A DNA stretch of 64,000 nucleotides from Uloborus plumipes (lineage: Eukaryota > Arthropoda > Arachnida > Araneae > Uloboridae): assembly GCA_038373865.1 (NCBI GenBank), contig JAXGGA010001139.1, forward strand, positions 1 through 64,000, read 5' to 3'. Positions 25,730 to 36,299 of this stretch are shown one piece after another. The position numbers and the translations under genes were made by a program. The notes under the pieces are model-generated. The model searched no databases, had not been told where the DNA came from, and saw only the letters and a list, made by a program, of their open reading frames with translations. How positions within the stretch are numbered: position 1 is the first letter of the stretch; the number at the start of each line of letters is the position of its first letter.

Positions 25730-26470
25730 TTCAATTCAATTCATTTTAATCAAGGCAATACAAACCATAAACAAAACATAGACGTAGCATAAGACGAATA
25801 CAACAATATATAGAGCACAAATACAGAAAAAAAAACGTCAACTATATGCATCGTAACCAAAAGCCCTGATTAAGTAAATGGGAGTAAAGGCTGTAAAAAA
25901 ACAGCCTGACGAGCTTTCATCACTCAAAAGGGGGCAACATTTAGGACAAATTAACGAATAGGAAAATACAAAGTACTCATCTGAATTCATAAGAACATAT
26001 ATATGGAAAATAAAAACGATATAGAAAAAAAATATAGATATATATTTTTAAAAATATTTTTAAAAAAATTTTAAAAAGAAAAACAATATAAACAAAGAAA
26101 AGAAAAACTTAAATTCAGAGCTACCGAAAAACATTGAGGATAAAATAGTGTTCACAAATTAGTTTAAGTTTAAGCTTAAGAGAGCTAATTATAACATTTT
26201 TTAACCGTTTTTTAAATAAATTTCTACTGCTTATGCATTTTAGACTGTTTGGTAATGAATTCCTGAATCTCGATCCATAGGAATTAAGGCCATTGAATAA
26301 TAAATGTGTTTGTGCAAAAATTGGTAAAAGATCATCACGATGCTTAGTTTGGTAATTATGAGCCATTTCTCGTATTTCTACTATTTCCAAATTAAACTCA
26401 TTAAAGACTGAATCATACATAAAAAGACCAACATTATAATAATAAATTTGTTCAGCGTTCATTAAAAAAA
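25730..26470 (-). mobile_element. LINE (non-LTR retrotransposon) 3' fragment
   Basis: On the minus strand, the tail end of a reverse-transcriptase ORF (26462 to 26121) is followed by about 390 bases of 3' non-coding sequence. That sequence ends in a short tandem TTGAA repeat (TGAATTGAATTGAA, 25730-25743). Ending in a simple repeat rather than poly-A is typical of CR1/L2/jockey-related lines. The copy is truncated upstream of about 26560, where faint coding similarity stops. Confidence 0.75.
26121..26462 (-). pseudogene. LINE reverse transcriptase C-terminal remnant
   Basis: The frame of 113 codons contains IYYYNVGLFMYDSVFNEF near the start. About 20 residues on it has AHNYQTKHRDDLLPIFAQTH, followed by GLNSYGSRFRNSLPNSLK and a Lys-rich end (NLFKKRLKNV). 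This order (nearby NVGLFMY, then HNY.T, then a Gly-x-R...WN/RNSLP block, then FKKRLK) is the C-terminal thumb region of jockey/CR1-like reverse transcriptases. The catalytic domain and first ORF are absent. The ATG at 26460-26462 is incidental; upstream codons are broken by stops. Confidence 0.75.
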
Positions 26471-27019
26471 CTTCTATTTATGTCACCAAATATATTAACC
26501 GTATTAACTATTCTTTGAAATATTTTTACTAAAACATTAATTCTAAACTTTACTTGATTGCCATATTTCATTAGACAAATACTAATTATACATATAAAGT
26601 TTCTAGGGGTGAACAACTTGGTTTTCAACATGCTTTTGTGTATTAGAATAAAGTTTTCCTTTTTAAGAAGAATAATGTCTTAGCAGAGTGAAAAGTCATT
26701 TGAACAATTTATTGAAAGACTTTCGTGCATGCTTGTAAAAAGTAAATGTGTAAAAACTAATCTATTATTATTATTACGTGTTATTATTCTATGAATAAGA
26801 TTTACTAAAAAATAATAATAGCTAAAATATAAAACAAATAAGAGAAAAAAATGGATGAAACAATAATCTAACGAAAATATAACTATTTTCCTTTTCGGAC
26901 TGCTCCTTTCTTTCAGTAACTTATTTTTTTTTAATTATTGATGTTTTAGAAGCACAGTTAAAATAATGCTTACTGTTAATTAGTTCTTCAAAATGAATGT
27001 TGATGACATTTTTTATTAC

Positions 27020-27150
27020 ATTTTATTACTGTAAACTAGCTATTTTACAGTTTATTAATGTAAACTAGCTATTATACAGTTTACTACTGTAAAAATAGCA
27101 GTTTCACAATTTATTATTGTAAAATTTACAACAAATTTTGCTGTATTATG
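27020..27150. repeat. 29-30-base tandem repeat patch
   Basis: Units of the type TGTAAACTAGCTATTTTACAG repeat about three times (27031, 27060 and 27089 onward) with increasing drift. The unit resembles the internal repeat of the MITE at 16599-16774 in length and in its TTTACAG/CTGTAAA palindromic words, so it may be a decayed relative. Ends were not resolved. Confidence 0.6.
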
Positions 27151-27470
27151 CTGTAAAAACAACATTCCTTTTTTACAATAAATTAATTTAAGATGATGCT
27201 AAGCGTAAGCATATCTAAGCATCTCGGCAAGTTGACGAATTATTCCAGAAATTGGACTATCTTATAGCAGAAAGGTCTGAATTCTTCAGAAATATTTCAG
27301 AGTAATTTATGAAAATGACTGCATTTTATTTGGAAATTTTCCTGTTTTCTTACCAAATCCGTTACAACACAAGCTGCCAATATTTTTTAGGAACATTTCT
27401 AATTTTTTTGAGTGTATGCTGTATCTTACATTGCTGTATCTTACAATCTACCTTTTATTCTTACATTGTT

Positions 27471-27594
27471 ATACAAATCTATAAAACAGGCTACGAACTC
27501 AAGTACTGTAAAAGCCAACAGCAGAGCATTGAATACAAATCTATAAAACATGCTACGAACTCAAGTACTGTAAAAGCCAACAGCAGAGCATTGA
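27471..27594. repeat. 62-base tandem duplication
   Basis: 27471-27532 and 27533-27594 are the same 62-base unit (starting ATACAAATCTATAAAACA) with a single G/T difference seen at the end of that word. The near-identity implies a recent duplication inside the neuropeptide intron. It makes the plus-strand frame at 27309-27611 look longer than it should; I see no gene. Confidence 0.9.
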
Positions 27595-30500
27595 ACGTTC
27601 GGGATTACTGACTAATGATTAGTTAAGAAAAATGGTTTTGAGTGTCATTTTTAATAGCATTCCTGAAACATTTTGATGCAATTGAATAAGAGCTGTTGGA
27701 TTATATTCAAAGAATACAGAAAAAAAACCCCGGATAATTGCTAAAATAAAATCACTCATAGTCAGAAGACCAAAGCAATGAAACATACCTTGAGAAAATT
27801 TCACAAGAAATTAAAATATAAATAAAAGTAAATAATCAGTAAATAAAACAGTTAAAAAGTAAATATTGCATCTCGCAATAGAACAAGACATTATAGAAAA
27901 GCGCATAATTCAATAGTCTGTACTGAACGCTTAAAAAATGCCCCTCGGGATCATTTTGAAATAATTTTCAAAACGTTGTTCATATAAATTTAGATTCTCT
28001 ACATTTAGAAATGCTTATAGAAGTTGTTGTTACGAAATTCAATAATTTTGGAGCTCATTTATTTTTATTATCAACAAAAAACGTAGTGATTTTCCTTTTT
28101 TCTTCTTATTTTCAAGGTAACGCGAAGCATACATGTATGGACCATAAACGCGAGTAAAACACACTTGAATGTTTTTCTTGCCCAATAACAAGAAAAAAAG
28201 AAAGTTCCAAATAGTGAAATAAACTAAGTTAAGATGCAGCATTTCGCCATCAAATCCTATAAAGCCATTGTTGTTTGGGAAATTTCATTTGCTCGGCATT
28301 GATGTATCGTAGAGCTGCGTGAGACTCAGAAAATGCTCCCATCTTTTAAACTTTCTCCGAGCCAGGGGAAAGAAAAGCACTTTGTAAAAATATATTTCAG
28401 GAATTTATAAAAACACTAAACATTTTAGGATAAGCTTATAAGAAATAATTGTCTTTTATGAAAACAATTATTCTGAGCGACAGTTCAGCCTTTTGTTAAT
28501 TTAATGTAAGAATGTCTGTGTTCATTCCATCTAGCGAATGTGGATTTCATGATAAAACCGATTACATTTGAATCAAAACAGATTTATTCCCTTTTAAAAA
28601 ATAATCTCTATTTTTGCTGTTAGGTTTCATGGATTATTTTACTCTTGTTTGCTCTGTTTGTGAGTATTTCTTCAGTCTACAGCTAACTCGAAATGACTCA
28701 AAATTTAAAACAGTATATAGAAAAATAATAGACTTTACCCATTATCTCAAGAACTGATCAGCACCGTTGAGGGCGGAATTTAATATGCAGCAATATTCAA
28801 CTTTTTAAGAGGACGCTGCAATGAATTTTAATGATATAGGCCCCCCTGGCGTCACATGCGTCTAGTACAAATGCCCACTCCCTCGCAAACATGGCGAGTA
28901 TACGCACTAACGAGCTTGTGACTGCTAATTGGCGTTTGACGCAGCCTTCATGCATATCTTAAAATTTAGGCCATAAATAGGATATACGATAGGGAAGCAC
29001 CGATTAATTGGTGGCACAGATTAATCGGCCATAATCTACCACTTTGCCCGCTATTAATAATCGGCAATACACATGCTTACTACAAAGTCCCTTACGTATC
29101 TCAAGTACTGATATAAATATTGCAAGTTTGAGAAAGGTAACGTGTTTTTTTTCTATTTTTGTGTTAAGCATAGGGCTCTATAAACCTTTCTTTTAATTAC
29201 ACTGATTAAAAAAGCGGTGGAGAAGTTATGATAAACAAATATTGCTAAGGGGCTAAGGGAATTGGCGATTATGATCTATAAACATAAACCAGAATGAAAT
29301 ATGAATCGAACAAAGAACAAATTTAGAAAGTTAGCAACTTTCTCTGACTCTGCCTGTAATTCTTGCTGGTTAAACAATTAACAACTTCCCGAATATCAAC
29401 AGAGCCGTCATAACCAAAAACTTTCCTGCTTCAATTGGAAACTTTGAAAACTGCGTTAGAAACATTTTGTAAAGTTCAATGCAGAAATTGAGTTAATATT
29501 TTTCAACTCATTTGCTTTGAGCGAGCACTTTTCCTTCAGGAGAAATTGTTTCAAATTAATGCAAGCTTTCATTCGACTGGGAAATTTTACAATTATTAAC
29601 AACTAAACAGCATAGTTTATTTATTAACAAAATACCAGAATTCTTCTTTTAAATTAACTTTGACAAACCATATATCCTGCAAGAAATAAATAAATAACCA
29701 TATTAAATAAGTATTTGAATCAAATGTGCTAGTTAGGATTTTTTTCCTTGTTTCTCACTAAAAAATTTGGCAACAATTTCCTTTAAAATATTTATAGGAT
29801 AAAAACAGATGTCAAGTATTAAAAAAACTTAAAATATGCAAGATCCTAAATTTTAATAAGCAAGGCAAAAGCCGTGTATATCTGACACTAGTATATGAGA
29901 TTCAAAAGTAAAGTACGTTTTTGAAGGCTTTATGATTTTTAAAAAATCTAATTTTATGTACATTTAAACATAAATTTAAAATTTTATGTGGTTTTACAAT
30001 GTTTCTACAATTACTTCTTCAAGTTATTTTCTAAAAATCATGGGGACATATAGTGAATTCTGAAGAGTTTAAAAGGAGAGCATAAATTCCAAAAACAACT
30101 CTATGCTGTGGGTTCTACTATTTACTTAAACTTAAATTACATTTTCCATTATCTTGTATCAAAGTCAAAGTTTTGAGAAAAAAGAAGCGCTAAAAGTTAT
30201 CTGTTCGCACTCTTCATACAGAAAAATTCAAAGCTTTCCTTATCTCAAAACAAAGTTAAGTATGTTTGAACGTGATAATGGGTATATCTAAGTTATACAT
30301 GCAAGCAAGAAAAAATTCAGAATATTTAGTATTGCGAGCAACGTCGAAGGCAAATAAATTAAATTAGGTCTTCTAAAGAGGAAAAATGGATAAATGCATT
30401 ATGTTAAAGGCCATTAAGCAAAAAAGATTTCATATCTTCGAGTTAATTCTCTGTTTTGCTAGGATCTTGTTTTGTAATCTAAGGAGGTTTCTATCATTAC

Positions 30501-31389
30501 TTGGAAAATCAGAGAATTTGATATTGCTCGTGGGGAAAATGTATTTTTGTCTAGTTGCGCAATGTATAAGAGGGTTAGGAGTTTTTTGAAGGAAATTTTT
30601 CTCATTTCCTAAAATTTAATTATTCAATACCGAGATTTGAGAAGATTTGAATTGGTCGCGAAGCATATATAAACATAACATAAATTTAATGCTTTGTTTT
30701 GCCCTGATAATTTAGTACATTAAGAATAGATGTCTTTGCTTCAAAATTTGAAACTATGAATTGAAAATATTTAGATGATGTACCCTTTCTACATTCCATT
30801 TCAGTTTTTGGAAATTTATAATATAAATTAAATGAAAAATAATACTTTGACTTTCAACTCTGCTGGCAATGCTGCAGTTTGTATTATACAAAAAAAAGTT
30901 CAACTGATATGCACGAAAGTGTAACCAAAGGATTCAAAATTGATTCGCATTTTCTCATTTTCGATCAAATTTGACCCCAAAAAATGAATTTTTGTCCTAT
31001 TAAATAAAGAAAAATTTTCAAAAAAAAAAATATCATCATTTTCAAAGATGAATTTTAAAATATTACTTTACATAATTTAAATTATTTTTTTAAACTACAA
31101 TCATTTTTAATATTAGATTAATTTAAACTCTTATTTAAATTAATAAAACCTTTAATTGTTTTGAATATGTACAAGGTAGTGCTTTCCTGACCGATTCCTG
31201 CGCATATTACGAGGGATGAATGAAAAGTAATGCCTCCACTTTGATAACTCCCCAACAAATGGCAACACTGGTATACGGCAGGTATTGGCTTGTTCCGTAA
31301 ACTTTCCTCCATAGCTCCATATGGAAAGCAGCCTTTACACTGAACGGCTGGGATTTTAGAGTGTAAAGTATGGATATATCTGTGCAGAT

Positions 31390-31900
31390 GGTCGGTCAAT
31401 TCGATTTAAGCAACGTACAGTCCTAGAATTCTTGACAGCAGAAAGTGTCACCCCAAAGGAGATTCAGCAGAGAATTTAAGCTGTTTATGGTGATTGCGTT
31501 GATGTGAGTACTGCGGGTCGTTGACGAGTAAGTTTAAAGATGTTGAGGTGGGAACATCTGATTTGCGTGACAAACAAAGAGCTGGACGTCCAGCGACAAC
31601 CACTGAGTTTCACAGACAAAAAGTTTTAGCATCGTCTGACTTTCATCTGTTCCCAACGATGGAAGACGATTTACGGGGACATCATTATGATTCTGATGCA
31701 GATGTAGAGAGAACTGTGAGACTGTGGAGGTGGAAACAAAGTGACAACTTCAGAACGGCTTCAGAAAACTGTTTCACCGTTGGCGGAAATGTATCCAAGT
31801 GTCTTTTCTCCTCCACACCCCACCTCTTCGTATAGCTTAAGGTTCTATCATCCGTATGACCGGGCGCGAGGGCCGGTTGTATCCAAGTGTCTGGCAATTT
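31390..31900 (+). pseudogene. mariner transposase remnant, catalytic core deleted
   Basis: Across several frames one can read pieces of a mariner transposase. The first is a helix-turn-helix region (about 31400-31610) ending SKFKDVEVGTSDLRDKQRAG, then RPATTTEFHRQKV. That is followed at once by LASSDFHLFPTMEDDLRGHH, which belongs near the C-terminus after the second catalytic Asp. The join at about 31628 marks the internal deletion that removed most of the DD(34)D core. Stops and frameshifts are also present. Confidence 0.85.
31791..31891. repeat. 75-base insertion flanked by a 13-base direct repeat
   Basis: The 13-mer GTATCCAAGTGTC occurs at 31791-31803 and again at 31879-31891. Between them are 75 bases unrelated to mariner; the mariner reading text resumes after the second copy. 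This is the signature of a target-site duplication around a small insert. On the minus strand the insert ends GGAGAAAA, loosely like a retroposed RNA tail, and starts with a GC-rich segment. Its source is unknown. Confidence 0.75.
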
Positions 31901-32038
31901 TGTGGAAAAATGGATATTGGTTATTAAATATCAAATCTAAAGATTATTTAAGCGTTGGATTTATTAAACTATCGCCATCCAAACCCAAGTAATGAAGATG
32001 GAGGCATTACTTTTCAGTCAACCCTCGTATTATACTAG

Positions 32039-32039
<1 letters not shown>

Positions 32040-32069
<30 letters not shown>
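32040..32069. repeat. AT microsatellite
   Basis: Fourteen or more AT units directly at the left boundary of the Tc1-like copy. TA-rich sites are typical Tc1 targets. Confidence 0.9.
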
Positions 32070-32073
<4 letters not shown>

Positions 32074-32076
<3 letters not shown>

Positions 32077-33443
32077 TGGCGGAAAAAAAAATCCCAACAC
32101 CAAGAAAAAATTTCTGTAGAGTAATGAAATTCTGGTAATGCAATTGTCTAGTTAACATGTTTAATTGATTAAATGTACAAGATCACTGGCTAATTTAAGC
32201 TGAAGAAAATGCTGTGCAAATGTGAAATTATGTTAATTTAGTAGAGGGTGTAACCTCCAGAATTTTAAAGGCAAGCCTGCAAGCGTGAATGCATTATGTC
32301 ATACAGGTGACGAATGTCACTTTGTAACATGGAGTTCCATGCTTGTTGCACTTGTTGTATCAATACTAGGACCGTCATTGCTGACTGTGGATGATGCTCG
32401 AGGTGCCGTCCCATGATATCCCATACGTTATAAATTGGAGACAGACCTGGTGATTTTGCAGGTCATGGTAACATGTCAGCACTCTGTAGAGTACATTGCG
32501 TTACAGCAGCGATGTGAGGGCGAGCGTTATCCTGTTGGAAAACGCCCCCTTGAATGCTACTCATGAAGGGCTGTACTACTGGTTAAATTACCAGTCTGAC
32601 GACACATTTTTCAGTCAGTGAGTTTAAGATAACCACAAGAATGCCCCTGCTGTCGTAGAAATTTGCTCCAGAGACCATAACTCCAGGTGTGGGTCTCGTG
32701 TGTCTAGGCCGTAAACCGCTTGGATGCAGGCGGCCCCCTGGCCTCCTTCTGACTAATATACAGCCACCACTGGCACTACGGCAGAATCTGTTTTCATAAA
32801 AAATTACAACAGATCTCCACTCCGACCTCCAGTGAGCTCTGTCGTGGCACCACTGCCGTCGGAAAATGCAATGGTTTGCAGTCAGTGGAATACCGGCTGC
32901 AGGATGTCTGACTCGGAGCTGTCCTTGAAGTAAACAGTTACTTACCGTTCCTTGGGTCACGACAGTACCAACTGCAGCTCGAATTTCAACCGCAGATGCA
33001 GTACGATGCTCCACAGCCGTACGCAAGATTTTGCGATCTTCCTTCTCAGTCGTGCCACGTGGCAGCTCGGAACTCGATCTTCTTGAGGTAGTACCATCCC
33101 TTGCAGATAGCTTCCAATAATCATGCATGGTGGGAACATTCCCACCCAAGTCTTTCTGCAATATCGCGAAATGAAAATCCACCTTCTCGTAGCCAAATTG
33201 TACGACCTCATTTAAACTCGGTGAGCTGTTGATAATGGCTTTCTTTGTCTTCTTAAAGGCATTCCTATCTAAGATGAACGCAATTCGTCAAATTTCACGG
33301 AAAAATAATACACACGAGCTTCAGAACACGCTTTTAAAACAAGCCTTATTTGCATGTTCTGAGTGACGCCAGCTGCGCCACACTAATGCGCAGAACTCGA
33401 AATTTCAATCGATGTCGTCTTTCAGTTGTATAAACACGCCTAC

Positions 33444-33448
<5 letters not shown>
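32074..33448 (-). mobile_element. Decayed Tc1-like element
   Basis: The left end at 32074 begins CACTGGCGGAAAAAAAAATC and continues with CCCAACACCAAG, a typical Tc1-like terminal sequence. The transposase runs on the minus strand. I could not find a matching inverted repeat at the right, where the element runs into an AT microsatellite at about 33449-33486; that end is lost or mutated. It is older than the 7112-8530 copy and belongs to a different subfamily. Confidence 0.75.
32232..33262 (-). pseudogene. Tc1-like transposase, multiply broken
   Basis: A start codon (33262) opens with PLRRQRKPLST. The helix-turn-helix part is split over two frames (FHFAILQKDLGGNVPTMHDY and TTEKEDRKILRTAVEHRTAS). 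EWRSVVIFYENRF stands where the family has SVVFSDESRF, so the first catalytic Asp lies in damaged sequence. Further on, in another frame (about 32540-32400), FQQDNARPHIAAVTQ gives the second Asp. A TGA then stands at a Trp position, and PAKSPGLSPIYNVWD has Tyr where the catalytic Glu should be. With two of three catalytic residues lost plus frameshifts, it is dead. Confidence 0.85.

Positions 33449-33486
<38 letters not shown>
33449..33486. repeat. AT microsatellite
   Basis: About 18 AT units at the right boundary of the decayed Tc1-like element. Confidence 0.9.
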
Positions 33487-33488
<2 letters not shown>

Positions 33489-34882
33489 TGCTTCTGAGTA
33501 ATTCATAATATAATTACAACTATTATTGCCCCCTATTCTCAAAAAATTTAGATACTAGTTATCATTATAGTTTTGTTCACAAAGTAATTGTCTTAAATTA
33601 TTTTCTTTTACTGAAACCTCATATTAAGTATGTTACATCTTTTCCTTGAATTTCATATTCATACAAACAAAATTGAGCTCATGTGAACCTATTTTGGTAA
33701 AATATACATTTTATAGCGAAACCAAACTCCTTGATACGTGAAAATTGTAAATGCTGTAAGCTTGATCTGAATTTCTGAATTTACGTTATGTAACACTGTT
33801 GCATGCACCGTCACTCATTAGGTTTATTAATAACACTTAAGTGTTGCTGCAAGCTGTTCCTAAAGATACAGAGTGGCAAAAAAAAAGGAAAAGAAAAAAA
33901 ATCACACCCCTTACGTCATCGAAAAGAAATCAACCAATTTCGTTTTATTCAGTGCGTGCTGTTTTCTTTTTTTCTTTCTTTTTTTTTTGTCCAAAACTCT
34001 AATTAGAAGGCATTTATCCTGTACTTTGCAATTTATGTATTGTTTTTTATGGAGCAGATGTTTTGTTTTATCAAGCAATTGATTAATGCAGCTTTGCAAA
34101 GCCTCTTATGTAATCAGCTAGTTTGAGGAGCCTGTAAATATTAGTTGATATCCACGAAGTGGACAAAAACGTACTGAAAACACTTCCATTAGCCGTATAG
34201 CCGTCAAAGAGCAACAAAATCTTTGGAATTCCCTGAGAAAGATAACCTGAGAATATGTGAATAATCTACGGGCAAAATCAAAGCACTGACAAAGCCTTTC
34301 AGGCCTCAAAAGATGCAGCTTTCGCTGAAGTAAGAAAAGTAGTGTGGATCCAAAGGTGTAAAAAACTTTTGGGGCGACCTCAATGAAAAGCTCTGAGGGA
34401 TTTTTTTCCCATTATTGAGAAGTCCATAGCTGTTCCACTACCTCGTAGCTCTCACAAAAATTGATTGGTCCGTAGACACTTCAAGCACATCAGCAAGCTC
34501 GGTCTTGCTCTGAGGCAAAGTTTGCACAATAAGTATGACAACCCTGATTTTTGTGAATATTGGTGGTAAAAGGAATCCAAAAGTATTGTTCTTTAGTGTG
34601 CACTTCGGAAAAAGCATTCCATACCCGTAGATTAGACCTTCTTAGGAGGCCCCGCACCAGCTCCGAATGACAAAAAGATATATATAAGATGCAATTCGCA
34701 TTTTCCGGACATAGTATGATCTGCAGAGTAGACATCATACTCTTCAGATCTTACGCATGAGTTTGACAGACGTTTTAAAAATTAAACTTTAATTTGATAG
34801 TTAGAACTATCTTAAATTTCAATTTAATAGCAGAATGTTTTGCGTGCACTTTTCGTACATAAAAGTTTTTTTTTTCTTTCAG

Positions 34883-36066
34883 ATGCAGACAAGACAGACT
34901 CTTCCTCAATACCAATACTAGCTTCAGGAAAGCGGCAACACAACATAATGAGATTTGGAAAACGACCAGCTGGAGGTCACAATTTAATCCATTTCGGTAA
35001 AAGAGATAGTGAACCTCCTAAAGCTCCGCAGCACAGTTTCCTATATTTTGGTAAAAGGGATGATGATAAGATTGGAATCCCGAATCTTCTTCACTACCTA
35101 CAGAACAACCGGGATAGTTCGTACAAGCGAGGGCACACTATTATGAGATTCGGGAAGCGAGGAGGAGAAAACCATAACTTCATCCGCTTTGGGAGGGGAA
35201 GTGAGAATGATTACGATGACTATTATCCAGAAGAAGAAGACATGGATGATGAAAAGCGTGACGGACACTCAATGCTTTATTTTGGGAAACGAGATGGCCA
35301 TTCGATGTTGTACTTTGGGAAGAGAGGTGGTCACAATATGTTGTCCTTCGGTAAAAGAGATGATGACAAAAGAGCGCATTCAATGATTCATTTTGGTAAA
35401 AGAGAGAGTGATGATGACATCGATATCTATCCAGAAGACGATAAGAGAGCCCACGCTATGATCCATTTTGGGAAAAGAGAGTTTGATTCAGAACCAGACG
35501 AGCTGAAGCGAGGATCGCATTCCATGATTCATTTTGGCAAAAGGGAGTACCCCGAGGGATATCTACCTCTCTTCTGGAATCCGGCCGTTTCAGAGAAAAG
35601 ACAACATAACCTTTTGCGATTTGGAAAGAAAACCGAGGGCAGCCGAAAAGGATCCCATGCTATGATTCATTTCGGGAAACGAGATGAAGAAGTAGACAAA
35701 AGGGCCCACGCAATGATCCATTTTGGCAAACGATCCGTGGATCAGAATAGTCTATTGAGCAACCAATCTAACAGTATTGAGCCTCCAAAAACTTTGGCTA
35801 GGATGAAGAGGCAGGCCAGTTCTTCTTCCGAGCATTTAGGCAATATTGACCACTATGACGTCAGTGACGAATCGGATGAAGCACCTGAAGAAGAAGGCAT
35901 CCATCATGCAATTCTCGAGTCTCAAGGAGTTTTTTATCACCCTGATGACGTTATGGAAACGGTTTACTACCCAGAAGAAGATCCTGGTGTCTTGCCCAGC
36001 TTTGGAGACTACGGTCCTCCTGATAAAAAAGATCCATCGAAGAATGTATTTTTGCGTTTTGGTTAA
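34883..36066 (+). CDS. FMRFamide-related neuropeptide precursor, peptide-coding exon
   Basis: This encodes residues 29-422 of the secreted precursor; the first codon is shared with 23092 across the intron. Processing sites are Gly-Lys-Arg (Gly donates the amide), one Gly-Lys-Lys and one Gly-Arg. In order the amidated peptides end at residues 53, 66, 84, 118, 131, 162, 173, 184, 199, 224, 246, 275, 292, 309 and 421. They are QHNIMRF, PAGGHNLIHF, (DSEPPK)APQHSFLYF, GHTIMRF, GGENHNFIRF, DGHSMLYF twice, GGHNMLSF, AHSMIHF, AHAMIHF, GSHSMIHF, QHNLLRF, GSHAMIHF, AHAMIHF and DPSKNVFLRF. The two starting with Gln could become pyroglutamate. Acidic spacers (for example 136-152 and 204-215) and a long acidic C-terminal spacer (313-410) are usual in such precursors. 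The last peptide ends FLRFG directly before the TAA stop. FaRPs act on G-protein-coupled receptors or peptide-gated channels. The upstream TTG-initiated extension is intron sequence. Confidence 0.92.
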
Positions 36067-36281
36067 TAATTTTATTGCAAAGAGTACATACATCCTAAAT
36101 GTCTTATTAATTATGCGGCACATGAGAGTCTGCAATTATGTCTCATTAAGAAGAAATTCTATGTCGTAACTACAAGAAATATTATGACAGTAAAAGAGCT
36201 TGAAATATCATATCGTGTTGTGTATATAATTGATGAACTCAAATTGTGTTCTAAAGATATGAAATATGTTCAATCTTATTC

Positions 36282-36287
36282 AATAAA
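36282..36287 (+). terminator. Poly(A) signal of the neuropeptide gene
   Basis: AATAAA lies 216 bases after the stop codon, in an AT-rich 3' untranslated region that contains no other canonical signal before it. It is the likely transcript end. Confidence 0.7.
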
Positions 36288-36299
36288 CATTAACTAATT

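Larger units (their letters stand above)
31210..32026 (+). mobile_element. Internally deleted mariner element
   Basis: Inverted ends of 29 bases lie at 31210-31238 (CGAGGGATGAATGAAAAGTA...) and 31998-32026, differing at 2 positions, with TA on both sides (31208-31209 and 32027-32028). The length of 817 bases against about 1.3 kb for full mariners shows an internal deletion. The remaining transposase text starts near the N-terminus and jumps to the C-terminal part. A 75-base foreign insert is listed separately. Non-autonomous. Confidence 0.9.
23093..34882 (+). other. Large phase-1 intron of the neuropeptide gene
   Basis: An intron of 11,790 bases from donor GTAAAA at 23093 to acceptor TTTTTTTTTTCTTTCAG ending at 34882. 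It separates the signal peptide from all the mature peptides. It is AT-rich and loaded with mobile-element remains, listed separately: a LINE 3' end, a 30-base tandem-repeat patch, a 62-base duplication, a deleted mariner, a decayed Tc1-like copy and AT microsatellites. Stretches 23093-25725, 26560-27020, 27600-31205 and 33490-34882 show no gene or repeat that I can name. A poly-G run sits at about 24706-24718. Confidence 0.75.

Noticed and set aside
34840..34882. N-terminal extension of the neuropeptide frame from a TTG at 34840
   Set aside because: It is not an ATG, encodes no signal peptide and ends in a pyrimidine tract plus CAG, so it is the intron end and splice acceptor.
35180..36169. 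Other open frames on both strands over the peptide exon
   Set aside because: Shadows of the repetitive peptide-coding frame.
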